From Campylobacteraceae bacterium (lineage in GTDB: Bacteria > Campylobacterota > Campylobacteria > Campylobacterales > Campylobacteraceae): DNA of 44,024 nt. Within the stretch, counting starts at the first letter, position 1. Each line of letters opens with the position of its first letter. The stretch covers positions 1-44,024 of the forward strand of contig JAISGD010000007.1 of the NCBI GenBank assembly GCA_031263195.1, in the 5' to 3' direction. Under the pieces are notes generated by a model, which saw only the letters and a list, made by a program, of their open reading frames with translations, did not search any database and was not told where the DNA came from. This document shows positions 29,160 to 38,851 of the stretch, piece by piece. The position numbers and the translations under genes were made by a program.

Positions 29160-30041
29160 ATGCAAAGAATAGAGTATTTAACCGTTCTATTTTTTCTAAA
29201 ACTATCCAGGATTTTGCCTGTATCTTTTGTGTACGGTATGTTTGATTTTTTTGCATTTTTATCTTTTCATATACTCAAAAAAAGGCGTGTTTTAACTATC
29301 TCAAATCTTACCTTAGCCTATCCCGATAAAAGTAAAAAAGAGATATATTTAATAGCCAAAAACTGCTTTAAGAGCGTAGCTAAAACAGCCGCTGAAATAT
29401 TTTTACTCTTCACCGACAGAAAACGCTTAGAGGATTTTATACTCAATAAAAATGAGGTGTCCGCTAAGTTGCGCAAAATAACAGACGGCAATAAAAACGG
29501 TATCATATTTATGACGGCGCATTTTGGAAATTGGGAGATTTTATCCCATTTTGTCGCGCTTTGCGGTTATCCTCTCATCGTCATAGGACGTAAAGGCGAT
29601 AACAAATATATAGAAGACAATCTAACAAAACATTTCCGCGAACGTTACGGCAGTAAAAATATTTACAAAAAAGAGGCCATGAGCAAAATGATAAAAACGC
29701 TCAAGTCAAGCGGTAATATCGGGATTTTGATAGATCAAAAAGTGGGCAGGACAAATAGCGCGAAGGGGACATTTTTTGGTATAGAGTGTTACAGTACGAC
29801 CTCCGTTGCAAATATGAAGCTAAAATATGATCCGCTGGTTATCCCCATTTTTGCCAAGCGTGAACAAAACGGGCAGTATACCATTATGTTTGAAAGTACG
29901 GCGTCTTACAAGGCAGAAGATAAAACGGACAAAGATGAAAAGATAATCTCTCTCACACAATACTATAACGATATCATCGAGCATGCCGTAAGAGAAGCCC
30001 CGGAACAGTGGTTTTGGATGCACAATAGATGGAAAGTGTAG
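29160..30041 (+). CDS. Lipid A biosynthesis acyltransferase (LpxL/HtrB family)
   Basis: Inner-membrane acyltransferase that adds a secondary acyl chain to lipid A. 293 aa, with an N-terminal membrane anchor, the catalytic HX4E motif HFGNWE, then IGRKGDNKYIE and the DQKVGRTNSAKGTFFG segment typical of LpxL/HtrB/WaaM. The C-terminus APEQWFWMHNRWK is the family signature. It sits alone between a divergent exonuclease gene and the porin gene. Which secondary acylation it performs cannot be told from the sequence. Confidence 0.88.
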   Translation: MQRIEYLTVLFFLKLSRILPVSFVYGMFDFFAFLSFHILKKRRVLTISNLTLAYPDKSKKEIYLIAKNCFKSVAKTAAEIFLLFTDRKRLEDFILNKNEVSAKLRKITDGNKNGIIFMTAHFGNWEILSHFVALCGYPLIVIGRKGDNKYIEDNLTKHFRERYGSKNIYKKEAMSKMIKTLKSSGNIGILIDQKVGRTNSAKGTFFGIECYSTTSVANMKLKYDPLVIPIFAKREQNGQYTIMFESTASYKAEDKTDKDEKIISLTQYYNDIIEHAVREAPEQWFWMHNRWKV

Positions 30042-30470
30042 TCAAAGACTAAAACCGTTCCTATCTTCTATCATTATAGCGATGCAATAGTTTTTACTAT
30101 TTTGTCACTGTAAGCTGCAACTGATCATGATGCGAAAAAATGATTTATATAATTTCGTTTGTATTTTGTTGTATATTTTTAGAGCTCAACTGCGAAGATT
30201 AAAAAAATGAGAGTGAAACCAAGTAAAATCAACTTGTGATGACAAGTAAAACAAAAACATGTCATTTTAATAATTTACTGGTATATAAGCCGTTAAACCA
30301 TAAACATATGATAAATATTTTGACAAATAAGATACTTTTTACCCTAAAAATCACTACTCCTTAAATCCTCTTTTCAAAGAAAATTTTACCCTTAACACCA
30401 CTGTTTTATAAAAAATAAAGTTATATAAACTTATAATGTTGCTCATAAATTTTATGCTTAAGGAGCAAAA
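30042..30470. other. Intergenic region upstream of the major porin
   Basis: About 430 bases with no gene or repeat seen. It must contain the strong porin promoter; the best candidate is the -10 hexamer TATAAT at 30432-30437, with start codon at 30471 and AAGGAG just before it. Confidence 0.5.
30432..30437 (+). promoter_or_regulatory. Putative -10 element of the porin gene
   Basis: TATAAT followed by G, 33 nt before the start codon. No clear -35 box is seen, which is usual in this phylum. Confidence 0.45.
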
Positions 30471-31646
30471 ATGAAATTGACTAAGTTAAGTTTAGCCGCG
30501 ATAGTCGCGGTAGGTGCTTTAGGCTCATTCGCGAGCGCTACTCCGCTGGAAGAGGCTATCAAAGGCGTTGATGTAAGCGGTTTTGCAAGATTAAGATATG
30601 AACATGATACTTTTAGTCCACAAGGTGGTGATGATCAAACAGGCGAAGGGATTAGAGTATCAGGCGAGTTAAATATAGTAGCTCCGGTAGGTGATGGATT
30701 GGCTTTCGGTACGACTTTGGCTACGGATGGATGGAATTTTCCTGATAGTCAGGCAAGCGCTCCGACAGGTGACCTTGGTATTGCGGTGGTTGACGGTTCA
30801 GGATCATTTTATTTTGATAAATACTACTTCGTATATTCAGGCGTTCAAGATTTGACAGTTATAGCAGGTAAATATACTATCCCTGCTCCATGGGCTGAGT
30901 CAGGTTTTGATGGTGCCAGAGGTAACGGTGTGGTAGCGTTGTATTCAGGCGTACCTGAGTGGACATTTGCCGGCGCATTGTATCTTCAAACAAATGGTTT
31001 TCTTGACTCCAATCTCTTAACTCCTTTAGGTAATGCTGTAGGACATGAGAATCTATATGCTGTAGGCGCTTTTGGTAAAGCTGGTCCTGTTGATTTGCAA
31101 ATCTGGGCAGCAAGTCTTGAAAAAATCATAGACACTACAGTATATGCTCAAGCTGCTTTTGCACAGGCAGGCTTTAATGTAAAAGCACAAGTTAACTACT
31201 TGAAACTTGGAGATACAGGCGTAGCTTCATTCCCTGTTGCTGATGATGCAGGTTTATTCTATGGTGTTGAGGCTGGTTATAAAAATGATCAATTCTTTGT
31301 AACCGCAGGCTATACAAAGACAGATAAAGATCAACCTGTTTATGCGCTTGATGATGACAATGACGGCTTTATCAAATTCGGTCAGCAGCTATACTATGAA
31401 ACGACAAATATACCTGATGTAGCTACGATTTTTGCAAAAGCCGGCGCTACGTTTGATAAATTTGGCGTTGAGTTAGGCTATGGTCTTGCTGATTTTGATG
31501 GCGATGACGATGCCAGTGAGATTTACGGACTTGTCTCTTATCAATTCGCTCCTAAATTTGCTGTAGAGTTATACTACTCATATCTTGACATAGATAACGA
31601 TTATGAGAACAGCCAAATCCAATTAGAGCTTAAATACGCTTTTTAA
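30471..31646 (+). CDS. Major outer-membrane porin (MOMP/PorA-like)
   Basis: 391 aa. The signal peptide is MKLTKLSLAAIVAVGALGSFA with cleavage after ASA. The mature N-terminus TPLEEAIKGVDVSGFARLRYEHD is nearly that of Campylobacter MOMP (TPLEEAIKDVDVSG...). Alternating hydrophobic strands follow and the protein ends in YAF, the C-terminal aromatic needed for BAM insertion. Asp-rich turns (DDDNDGF, DGDDDASE) may be surface loops. AAGGAG precedes the ATG by 6 nt, and a strong terminator follows, consistent with a highly expressed single-gene unit. Confidence 0.92.
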   Translation: MKLTKLSLAAIVAVGALGSFASATPLEEAIKGVDVSGFARLRYEHDTFSPQGGDDQTGEGIRVSGELNIVAPVGDGLAFGTTLATDGWNFPDSQASAPTGDLGIAVVDGSGSFYFDKYYFVYSGVQDLTVIAGKYTIPAPWAESGFDGARGNGVVALYSGVPEWTFAGALYLQTNGFLDSNLLTPLGNAVGHENLYAVGAFGKAGPVDLQIWAASLEKIIDTTVYAQAAFAQAGFNVKAQVNYLKLGDTGVASFPVADDAGLFYGVEAGYKNDQFFVTAGYTKTDKDQPVYALDDDNDGFIKFGQQLYYETTNIPDVATIFAKAGATFDKFGVELGYGLADFDGDDDASEIYGLVSYQFAPKFAVELYYSYLDIDNDYENSQIQLELKYAF

Positions 31647-31671
31647 TTTGAAGATTAGTTAAGTTTTCTTG

Positions 31672-31704
31672 ACCCTAAGAGTTGAAACACTCTTAGGGTT
31701 TTTT
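31672..31704 (+). terminator. Rho-independent terminator of the porin gene
   Basis: A perfect 11-bp stem (ACCCTAAGAGT at 31672-31682, complement at 31689-31699) with a 6-nt loop, followed at once by a T run. It starts 25 nt after the stop codon. This is the clearest intrinsic terminator in the window. Confidence 0.93.
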
Positions 31705-32447
31705 ATTTATATACCTTTGTTGTCGCAAATACAGCAGTAATATATTTAACACGTCAAACGGCTGGCAATTACATGGGTAAAATCTAAAACATTTAAAAAT
31801 CCAAATTATTTTTAACAATACGATAAAGTTTTGTTTTTTAGATAATTTTAGCAATTTCAAATTAATATTGACTTTTAGTGTTTCTCTAGGCTGCTTTCAC
31901 TCTTCACAACTGCAAAACACTATCTCACATTGCTTTCTGTCATTATGAGTTTTTATGAGGTATACAAATAAGTATATCTGTCACATTTTTATCTAAAAAC
32001 TACATTATAACTTGTTAAAAAGTGAGGCAAGAAGTATCTGCTTTTTTATCATATTACTATTAAAACAGCACAATAATCCATAAATCACTAAATTTAGATA
32101 TTCAATATTTTTGATTTCTATGGATTGCTTTGATATTTTACCTCTAACAGTGATAGAGTAGGGGATATTTTATTAATTGTCATGTAATGATAGAGTAGTT
32201 GATATTGTTTTCATCATTTGAATTGCATGCTTTTAAGATGTTTGATTATGTCCTGTTTTTGCTATTGCAAGCGAAACACATGGCAATCCATACGGGTATT
32301 ATGTTTTTTTGGGAAAAACCCCAATTTCAAGTATCACGTTATAAGCTTTCGTTATAAATTGTTTTTTGACACAAAAAACAGACCAAAAATAATGAACGAT
32401 TAAAAAAGAAACTTCTTATTTCGGAAGGAAAAAATATGTATAAGGCA
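31705..32447. other. Gene-poor intergenic stretch
   Basis: About 740 bases with no convincing gene. A 61-codon plus-strand frame at 32218-32403 lacks a ribosome-binding site and recognisable features. The only structure seen is the direct repeat at 32151-32206. Confidence 0.5.
32151..32206. repeat. Pair of 19-nt direct repeats, 37 nt apart
   Basis: TGATAGAGTAGGGGATATT at 32151-32169 and TGATAGAGTAGTTGATATT at 32188-32206 differ at two positions. The function is unknown. They could be paired regulator sites or a short duplication. Confidence 0.5.
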
Positions 32448-32474
32448 GGCTAGTTTGCGAAAGCAAAACCAGCC
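32448..32474 (-). terminator. Hairpin after the flavodoxin gene
   Basis: On the minus strand GGCTGGTTTTGC and GCAAACTAGCC pair with one mismatch and one bulge around a 4-nt loop, 12 nt after the fldA stop. A T run comes only some 20 nt later, so it is a weak intrinsic terminator or a 3'-end hairpin. Confidence 0.5.
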
Positions 32475-32486
32475 CAAGATTGGCGA

Positions 32487-32981
32487 TTAAAAAGCGGATT
32501 TTATGCTCTCCACCCATTTTTCAACTCTACTTTCAGTCAAATCCCCCTGATTATCCTCATCAACGATAAGACCCACAAATTTTCCATCCACTACGGCTTT
32601 TGAATATTCAAAACTATATCCTTCGATAGAATTTTTATCTCCTACTATTTTAGCGCCTTTTTCCAAGCTTAACTGATACAAAGTTCCAACGCCGTCGCAA
32701 AACTCGCCGCCATAACCGTCTTGATCGCCAAGACCAAAAAGCGCTACCGTCTTGCCTTCAAGATTAAGAGCGTCTTTGTTGAATGAATCCCAATCATCTT
32801 GCAATTCGCCCTCATACCAAGTTGACGTGCCTAAAATCAGCTTATCGTAACCGTTTATTTTATCCGCATCAGCTTTGCTGATATCTACCAAATCAACCTC
32901 TTTACCAAGCTTTTTTTGAATAAGTTTAGCAACACTTTCGGTATTGCCGCCGCTGCTTCCGTAAACAATAGCTATTGACAT
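32487..32981 (-). CDS. fldA: Flavodoxin
   Basis: Long-chain flavodoxin of 164 aa, an FMN electron carrier in the cytoplasm. The phosphate-binding loop is GSSGGNTE (residues 8-15). The flavin-flanking segments are GTSTWYEGELQDDW and FGLGDQDGYGGEFCDG. In this phylum it is the usual electron partner of the single-chain pyruvate oxidoreductase, whose gene lies at 19343-22894. It is the last gene of a three-gene unit with a Fur-box candidate at its head, which fits its common use as an iron-free substitute for ferredoxin. Start ATG 32981 has AGGAG upstream. Confidence 0.95.
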   Translation of the reverse strand: MSIAIVYGSSGGNTESVAKLIQKKLGKEVDLVDISKADADKINGYDKLILGTSTWYEGELQDDWDSFNKDALNLEGKTVALFGLGDQDGYGGEFCDGVGTLYQLSLEKGAKIVGDKNSIEGYSFEYSKAVVDGKFVGLIVDEDNQGDLTESRVEKWVESIKSAF

Positions 32982-32996
32982 TTTTATCTCCTAAAA

Positions 32997-33725
32997 TTAA
33001 ATGGTATATGGAACAAGCTTTACCAAAGAATCGGTAAAGCACGGGTTTTTAACCTCTATATGACGCCTAAACGCGCTATTTTTAGGAAAAACGATATACA
33101 AAGACTTAATATTGCCCTTTGCAACCATTCTCCAAGCCTCATCTATCTCCTTTTTCACGAGATAAATCTTATCTTTATCAAACCTTTTAAAACACAGCAT
33201 TACGTTAAGCAAACACTCGCTATTTTTCTCAATAACAATCAAACCGTCTTTAAAATAGACGTCTTTATCCGGGTTTTTACGCGCGATTTTTTCCAATACA
33301 AACTCCGAAAAAAGAGTTTTGGCGTCAAATATTATTCCGCAATTTTCAGATGAGAATATTCGAAAAATCAGCATTGCTTGAGGAAGTTTAGGCAAAAGTG
33401 CGTTCGCTTTTATTATCATTCTAAGCTTGTCAAAATCCTTTTTTGCAAAAAGCGCTATTAAAAGAGCCGAATACGGATCAAACATCTTAAGCCTATTTTC
33501 GCGAAGTCTGTTTTTTACTTTCAGTCCCAATAAAATTTTATTTTGAAAAATCTCAAAAAGAGTAAAGCTAAAATCGTTTTTTACGGCGATTCTCTCACTG
33601 TCATTTACGCAACAATTATACTGATTGATAAAAAACTCACGCTGTTCTTTAGGCGAAAATGATTGAAACAGCGCCGGAACTCTCTCAATCCACTTTCCGT
33701 TTATCCTCTCAAAACCAAAAAGCAT
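32997..33725 (-). CDS. Conserved hypothetical protein between the DUF2325 gene and fldA
   Basis: Not recognised as a known family. 242 aa from the ATG at 33725, which lies 1 nt after the stop of the upstream gene; this start is preferred over longer ones that would overlap that gene. The protein is basic, without membrane segments or signal peptide, and mixed alpha/beta in character (LYIVFPKNSAF; a repeated pattern of Lys-rich helices). It lies 15 nt upstream of fldA. From memory, C. jejuni has the same order (Cj1384c-Cj1383c-fldA), so a role linked to iron or flavodoxin physiology is possible but unproven. Confidence 0.8.
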   Translation of the reverse strand: MLFGFERINGKWIERVPALFQSFSPKEQREFFINQYNCCVNDSERIAVKNDFSFTLFEIFQNKILLGLKVKNRLRENRLKMFDPYSALLIALFAKKDFDKLRMIIKANALLPKLPQAMLIFRIFSSENCGIIFDAKTLFSEFVLEKIARKNPDKDVYFKDGLIVIEKNSECLLNVMLCFKRFDKDKIYLVKKEIDEAWRMVAKGNIKSLYIVFPKNSAFRRHIEVKNPCFTDSLVKLVPYTI

Positions 33726-33726
33726 T

Positions 33727-34053
33727 TTAAAAACTCTTTTGACATTCGTCGCAGTCATACTCTTTGTTCAAACCAAATACTTTGCAATATTCGCTGTATA
33801 CGCAACTCACGCTTCTTTTCGCGCAAACTACCGGAATATTGCGTTTTTTAGCTTGAGATTTGAATAGCTTCATGGTATTATGATTTAAAAAACTTGTCAA
33901 CATTACGACGCATTCGGTATTTTGCGGAATAATCTTTCTATTAACGCTACTCTTCTTTCTAGCGTCCCAATGTAAAACCTCATCTGCTCCAAGATCGCTT
34001 AAAACTGCTCTTATCGGATTTATCTCATCGGCGCCTATGACAAGTACGGACAT
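33727..34053 (-). CDS. DUF2325 family protein
   Basis: 108 aa, starting MSVLVIGADEINPIRAVLSDLGA, with the internal VVMLTSFLNHNTMKLFKSQAKK and AKRSVSCVYSEY typical of DUF2325 domains. Several Cys occur near the C-terminus (CVYSEYC, CDECQ), which could bind metal. Function is unknown in the family. Strong ribosome-binding site GAGGAGG before the ATG. It is the first gene of the unit leading to fldA and lies just downstream of the Fur-box candidate. Confidence 0.82.
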   Translation of the reverse strand: MSVLVIGADEINPIRAVLSDLGADEVLHWDARKKSSVNRKIIPQNTECVVMLTSFLNHNTMKLFKSQAKKRNIPVVCAKRSVSCVYSEYCKVFGLNKEYDCDECQKSF

Positions 34054-34081
34054 AACTTCCTCCTCTTGAATATCTTTTTTT

Positions 34082-34100
34082 GATAATGATTATTATAAAT
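34082..34100 (-). promoter_or_regulatory. Fur box overlapping the promoter of the DUF2325-fldA operon
   Basis: GATAATGATTATTATAAAT matches the 19-nt Fur consensus GATAATGATAATCATTATC at 14 positions, with the first nine identical. On the minus strand a -10 hexamer TATAAT (34092-34097) lies inside it, 39 nt before the start codon at 34053. Iron-bound Fur would block RNA polymerase here, giving induction on iron starvation. Confidence 0.7.
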
Positions 34101-34330
34101 AAAAAAGCTGAAACCCCGCTTATTATAGTACCAATTATCAAAAAAATTTGAGATTTTTTCGCTCCTCAAACGAAAAAGTAATTGTAGCGTATTTTTTATA
34201 GATATACAATAGTATTCTGATATATTTAATATATTATTGAAAGAAGAGGGCATCTCGATGAATAATAAGGCTAAATAAGCATGGTTTGGTAAAAAATATG
34301 TTATCCTAATGAAAAATCAGGAATGCAATA

Positions 34331-36106
34331 GTGCAAAAAGTCTTTTTGATAGTCGGATTGGCGCTCCTTGCGTATCTATTTTTTAAGAGTGAAAATATAT
34401 TGCTTTTAAGCGCCGGTATCGCGATTTTTATCTTTGGTATGGTAATAATGGGGGAGGGCTTTAAAAGTTCAGGCGGCGGCGCATTGGAGCTGTTTTTACG
34501 CCGTCAAACGTCTACAAAATTAAAAAGTATATTTTTCGGTATAGTGGCTACTGCTATTATGCAATCATCCACACTTGTTTCACTTCTTAGTATCTCATTT
34601 TTGAGTGCCGGATTTATTAGTCTTACGCAGGGTATCGGTATACTGTTCGGTTCTCAAATAGGCACGACTTCCGGTGCGTGGCTTGTAGCCGGTCTTGGCG
34701 TTAAAGTAGATATAGCCAAATACGCTATGCCTGTCATTATCTTCGGTGTTATATTTTTATTGCAGTCTTCTAAAAGATTTAAAAGTATTGGACAGGTGCT
34801 TATCGGTATCGGTTTTTTGTTTCTGGGTGTAGCTTATATAAAAGACGGTTTTGAGGCGATAGGGAATGATTTTAACCTCGCGCAGTATTCTATAGACGGT
34901 ATGACGGGAGTGGTTATATTTTTTGCTATAGGCGCTCTTATCGCTGTCGTTACGCAATCTTCTCTTGCCACGATAGTATTGACTATAGCGGCGCTGAACG
35001 CCGAACAAGTGAGTTATATAAACGCTTTGGGTATTGTTATCGGGGCAAATCTTGGTACGACCATGACGGGATTAATCAGCTCTCTTGGTTCTAATGTAGA
35101 TGGTAAACGGCTCGCGTTTTTATATCTGACGTTTAATATATTTATATGCGTTTTATCTATCGTGTTTATCTATCAGCTTGTAACACTTATCAAATACGAA
35201 GCTATTGCGCTTGGTATAGGTGAGAATAATTACGCTTTAAAATTGGCGCTGTTTCACACTAATATTAATTTTTTTGGAGTAGCATTTTTGTATCCGTGGA
35301 TAGAAAATATCGCTGCTATCACGCAAAAGTTCATACGCCAAAAGACTAATGCCGAAGACGATGTTTTGTACTTAAACAGTTCCATTATGCACGAAAAAGC
35401 TATACGCGAGGCGGTACGCAAGGAGATTTGCCATCTTTATCAAAATGCCGCGAATATAATGGCTCTTGGCATACATGTCACGCCTCAAGATTTGCGTTCT
35501 GATGAAAGTACGGAGGAGGTGATAAGACTTCGTTCCAGATTGCTGGATTTTGACTATGAACAGATGTATCAAAAAAAGATAAAAACTATTTACGGCAAGA
35601 TAGTAAACTTTATAGTCATTTCGCAAAGTATGAGTGAGAGCGAGAATATAGTTAAAGATTTGACGCAGTTGCAAAAAGCTACTCACGGTGTCGTTGAAGC
35701 GCTCAAAGATGTTAAGCATTTGCAAAAGAATCTGACAAAATATATGGCAAGCCCGAATGAAGGCATTAAAAATAGTTACAGTCTTATCAGAGAGTATCTT
35801 TTGACACAATTTAGGATATTGGTAAAAGTATTTGAGAGCGATGAGGAAGATCTTATCATTGTGCTTATAGCGCAGCTTGAAATGCTTAGCGAAAAGTTTG
35901 ATAAAAACGCTTTGCTAACGCTTGGTACGCTGTTAAGGGCAGGGAGTATATCGCCGCTTATGGGGAGTTCTTTGATGAATGATAACGCTTATGCCGCGCA
36001 GATATCAAAATCTCTTATACAGGCGGCTAAAATCATATTTATTCATAAAGACATGGAACAAAAGGAAACAATGCAGGCGGTGCTATCTGACGGAAAGGAA
36101 CAGTGA
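34331..36106 (+). CDS. Na+/phosphate cotransporter family protein with PhoU-like tail
   Basis: 591 aa. The N-terminal half has two inverted Na/Pi cotransporter repeats with QSS motifs (TAIMQSSTLVSLLSISF and VTQSSLATIVLTIAAL) in about nine membrane helices. Residues about 350-590 are soluble and helical, like the PhoU-type domain of NptA/YjbB proteins. Probable role is sodium-coupled phosphate (or related anion) movement across the inner membrane. The start is GTG at 34331 with AGGA 8 nt upstream. The stop overlaps the next gene's ATG by 1 nt. Confidence 0.87.
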   Translation: MQKVFLIVGLALLAYLFFKSENILLLSAGIAIFIFGMVIMGEGFKSSGGGALELFLRRQTSTKLKSIFFGIVATAIMQSSTLVSLLSISFLSAGFISLTQGIGILFGSQIGTTSGAWLVAGLGVKVDIAKYAMPVIIFGVIFLLQSSKRFKSIGQVLIGIGFLFLGVAYIKDGFEAIGNDFNLAQYSIDGMTGVVIFFAIGALIAVVTQSSLATIVLTIAALNAEQVSYINALGIVIGANLGTTMTGLISSLGSNVDGKRLAFLYLTFNIFICVLSIVFIYQLVTLIKYEAIALGIGENNYALKLALFHTNINFFGVAFLYPWIENIAAITQKFIRQKTNAEDDVLYLNSSIMHEKAIREAVRKEICHLYQNAANIMALGIHVTPQDLRSDESTEEVIRLRSRLLDFDYEQMYQKKIKTIYGKIVNFIVISQSMSESENIVKDLTQLQKATHGVVEALKDVKHLQKNLTKYMASPNEGIKNSYSLIREYLLTQFRILVKVFESDEEDLIIVLIAQLEMLSEKFDKNALLTLGTLLRAGSISPLMGSSLMNDNAYAAQISKSLIQAAKIIFIHKDMEQKETMQAVLSDGKEQ

Positions 36107-36345
36107 TGGAAAATAAAAACGGATTTTTAGAAGGACTTAAAAACATGCTTGGACTTCAAAAAAATGAGAATGAAAATCTCTCCTCTTTGATAGATAAGTT
36201 GCACGCCAGAAGAGTCGCGTTAAAAGCGGAGCTTGATGAAAAAGCCGGCGAAGAGGAAAAAGTCAAAGAGTTAAAAGAGATTATCCAAGTTGTTGATGAG
36301 CAGATAAAAAAGTGTGAAAAGATACTCGTGGAGAATAATTCGTAA
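36106..36345 (+). CDS. Small coiled-coil protein of unknown function
   Basis: 79 aa, very rich in Glu and Lys. Residues about 25-75 show a heptad-like pattern (LSSLIDKLHARRVALKAEL ... VKELKEIIQVVDEQIKKCEK), so a coiled coil is likely. The ATG at 36106 overlaps the transporter stop (TGATG) and has AAGGA 6 nt upstream, so the two genes are translationally coupled and the protein may assist the transporter. No family recognised. It is convergent with fabH, 6 nt away. Confidence 0.75.
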   Translation: MENKNGFLEGLKNMLGLQKNENENLSSLIDKLHARRVALKAELDEKAGEEEKVKELKEIIQVVDEQIKKCEKILVENNS

Positions 36346-36351
36346 TTGCCG

Positions 36352-37341
36352 TTATTTGCCGCCAAAACGAAGCAGTGCGCTTCCCCAGGTAAATCCGCCG
36401 CCAAATGTATCAAGCAGTATCAAATCGCTATGTTTTATCCTGCCTTCTTCATAAGCATCATTCATTGCCATAGGGATTGACGCAGCTGATGTATTGCCAT
36501 ATTTTTGTACAGTCAGAACAGTTTTGTCATGTGGAAGATTTAACTTTTCGCGTACAGCTTCTATGATACGTAAGTTTGCTTGATGAGGTATGAAATGGTC
36601 TATTTGGTTTGAGGATATATGGTTTTTTCGCAAAATCTCCACTACATCATTTGTGAGTGTCTTAACTGCTGCTTTGAAAACTTCATTTCCCGCCATTTGC
36701 AAATACTCAAGCGTTCTGTCGTCTTTCGGATACATCACCCTTGAACGCGGAGCTACTAAAAGATGCGCGTAGTCTCCATCCGCGCTTATTTGTATATCTA
36801 TTATCGCTTCGTTTTTATCTTCTGTTGCGCTTATGACTGCTGCACCCGCACCATCTCCGAATAGTATGCAAGTGTTTCTATCGGTGTAATCTATAACAGA
36901 GCTCAATTTTTCCGCACCGATAATAAGTATATTTTTGTGAAGTTTGGATTCTATGAGAGATTTGGCGAGGTAGAGTATGTAAACAAATCCGCTGCAAGCC
37001 GCACTAACGTCAAATGCCAGAACATTTTTAATGCCAAGCTTTGAGGCCATAATGCAAGCAGTTGCCGGCATACATAAAAAGTCAGGTGTAAGTGTAGCGC
37101 AAATAATAGCGTCAATATCGCTTGCTTTTATGCCTGCTCTTTTGATAGCTATCTTGGCGGCTTTTAGTCCAAGGTCGCTTGTAAATTCACTCTCAGAAGC
37201 TAATCTGCGTTCTTTTATACCTGTACGTTGCACTATCCACTCGTTTGTGGTTTCGACCATTTTCTCCAAATCACTATTGCTTAAAATCTTTTTTGGAGCG
37301 TAAGCACCGATAGATTTGAAGCAGGCATAAATTTTATTCAA
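36352..37341 (-). CDS. fabH: 3-oxoacyl-ACP synthase III
   Basis: KAS III, condensing acetyl-CoA with malonyl-ACP to start fatty acid synthesis. 329 aa, with the active-site Cys in [12 protein letters not shown], His in [11 protein letters not shown] and Asn in GNTSAASIP. Near the N-terminus [16 protein letters not shown] is a family signature. It overlaps plsX by 8 nt and is the last gene of the fdxA-ndk-rpmF-plsX-fabH stretch. Confidence 0.96.
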   Translation of the reverse strand: MNKIYACFKSIGAYAPKKILSNSDLEKMVETTNEWIVQRTGIKERRLASESEFTSDLGLKAAKIAIKRAGIKASDIDAIICATLTPDFLCMPATACIMASKLGIKNVLAFDVSAACSGFVYILYLAKSLIESKLHKNILIIGAEKLSSVIDYTDRNTCILFGDGAGAAVISATEDKNEAIIDIQISADGDYAHLLVAPRSRVMYPKDDRTLEYLQMAGNEVFKAAVKTLTNDVVEILRKNHISSNQIDHFIPHQANLRIIEAVREKLNLPHDKTVLTVQKYGNTSAASIPMAMNDAYEEGRIKHSDLILLDTFGGGFTWGSALLRFGGK

Positions 37342-38326
37342 ATTCCGCGATCTCTTCTTCTATAGCTTGTGTTACACGTGAATCTGCGAATTTAAGAGCT
37401 TGAAAAATGGCATTTTTGATAGCTTTGGCATTACTTTTGCCGTGGCTTATAATGACGCATTTTTTCACACCCATTAAAGGTGCGCCGCCATATTCGGCGT
37501 AATCGACCTGTTTTTTGAGTATTTTAAAGACTTTTTTCATCAAAGCCGCACCGGCAATCGCAAGTGGGGATTTTTTGACATTCATTTTTATGATATTGGT
37601 GATGGATTCTGCTACGCCTTCACTCGCTTTTAGCAAAATATTGCCCACGAAACCGTCGCAAATAACTACATTTACAGAAGCATCAAAGATATTGTTACCC
37701 TCAACATTTCCAACAAATGAGTTGAGTTTTGCCATCATCTCGTATGTTTCTTTAGTAATATCATTACCCTTACTGCTCTCTTCGCCGTTTGATAAAAGCC
37801 CGATTTTCGGTTTTTTGATACCCATTACATTTCTAGCGTAGCACTCGCCCATTATGGCAAATTGAAATAGATGCTCAGCTTTGCAGTCAACATTTGCGCC
37901 GACATCCAAAACAAGCGTTGAGACATTATTGTGTACGGTTGGCATTAAAGTGGCGATAGCAGGTCTTGACACGCCTTTAAGCCGTCCCACGCGAAGAGTG
38001 GCTAAACTCATAGTCGCACCGCTGTGCCCGGCCGATACAATTGCATCGGCTTTACCTTCTCTTACCAAATCCACTGCTTTATATATAGTGGATTCCTTGC
38101 GTTTTAAGACATCAGTGGCAGATTCGTGCATATCAAACACATCGTCAGCTTCGATAAACTCTACTCTATCTTGCATAATCGGTGAAATAAGCGGTTTGAT
38201 AATGTCTGTTTTACCTACCAATATCGCCTTAAAATCGTCCCTTTCCGCCAAAGCTTTTATAGTTCCTTCTATAATGGGGGCAAAGCCTAAATCTCCGCCC
38301 ATAGCGTCAATAGCGATTTTTAGCAT
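37334..38326 (-). CDS. plsX: Phosphate acyltransferase PlsX
   Basis: Makes acyl-phosphate from acyl-ACP for phospholipid synthesis. 330 aa, starting [20 protein letters not shown], with [35 protein letters not shown] and the late [14 protein letters not shown], all typical of PlsX. It lies 10 nt after rpmF and overlaps fabH; this rpmF-plsX-fabH order is widely conserved in bacteria. Confidence 0.96.
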   Translation of the reverse strand: MLKIAIDAMGGDLGFAPIIEGTIKALAERDDFKAILVGKTDIIKPLISPIMQDRVEFIEADDVFDMHESATDVLKRKESTIYKAVDLVREGKADAIVSAGHSGATMSLATLRVGRLKGVSRPAIATLMPTVHNNVSTLVLDVGANVDCKAEHLFQFAIMGECYARNVMGIKKPKIGLLSNGEESSKGNDITKETYEMMAKLNSFVGNVEGNNIFDASVNVVICDGFVGNILLKASEGVAESITNIIKMNVKKSPLAIAGAALMKKVFKILKKQVDYAEYGGAPLMGVKKCVIISHGKSNAKAIKNAIFQALKFADSRVTQAIEEEIAEFE

Positions 38327-38336
38327 CTATATCTTC

Positions 38337-38483
38337 TTAATATTCGCCGCTGTTTTTATTGATACGATGAGGCATTTTCCAAGTACCGTCGCTTGCTTTC
38401 ACAGGCATCGGTAATGTGATTTTATAGTGAGTTCTGCGTTTTGCACCTCTTGTTTTACTCACTCGTCTTTTTGGGACTGCCAT
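38337..38483 (-). CDS. rpmF: 50S ribosomal protein L32
   Basis: 48 aa. It begins [20 protein letters not shown], the L32 signature, and ends GEY. Very basic. It lies between the DUF177 gene and plsX, the standard bacterial context. AAGGAG lies upstream of the ATG at 38483. This is a cysteine-free version of L32, without the zinc-ribbon Cys pairs seen in some bacteria. Confidence 0.95.
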   Translation of the reverse strand: MAVPKRRVSKTRGAKRRTHYKITLPMPVKASDGTWKMPHRINKNSGEY

Positions 38484-38496
38484 TGTATTCTCCTTG

Positions 38497-38847
38497 TTAA
38501 TTTTTGCATTTGCTGCAATAGTGATAGCCGCTCTTGATAGACTCTATTTCACTTTGCAAAATTTCATTAAAATCGATAACTCCGCCGTAAAACTCTACGA
38601 CATCAATCTTATCTATTTCACCTTTATAAATACCGTCTGAAAGAAATATCTCAAGCGGTTCATTTATTTCCAGACTTAACTCATTGCCGCATCTATCGCA
38701 TATATGGCTGACTTGCCCGAACATATCGGCTTTGAGTAAAACCAAATCAGGAGATTTTCTAAAAACTGCGCCTGAAAGTTTCATATTTTCATTTAAAAGT
38801 TCAAAATTTAAAACTTCTTTGGCGATTTTTTTAAAAGCTATCTCCAC
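38497..38847 (-). CDS. DUF177 (YceD-like) protein
   Basis: 116 aa, with two CxxC pairs (CDRCG near the middle and CSKCKN at the end) that could form a zinc site. Together with its position directly upstream of rpmF this identifies the DUF177/YceD family. The family is linked to 23S rRNA or ribosome assembly in bacteria and plants; the exact role here is inferred. The gene lies 4 nt downstream of ndk. Confidence 0.88.
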   Translation of the reverse strand: MEIAFKKIAKEVLNFELLNENMKLSGAVFRKSPDLVLLKADMFGQVSHICDRCGNELSLEINEPLEIFLSDGIYKGEIDKIDVVEFYGGVIDFNEILQSEIESIKSGYHYCSKCKN

Positions 38848-38851
38848 AATT

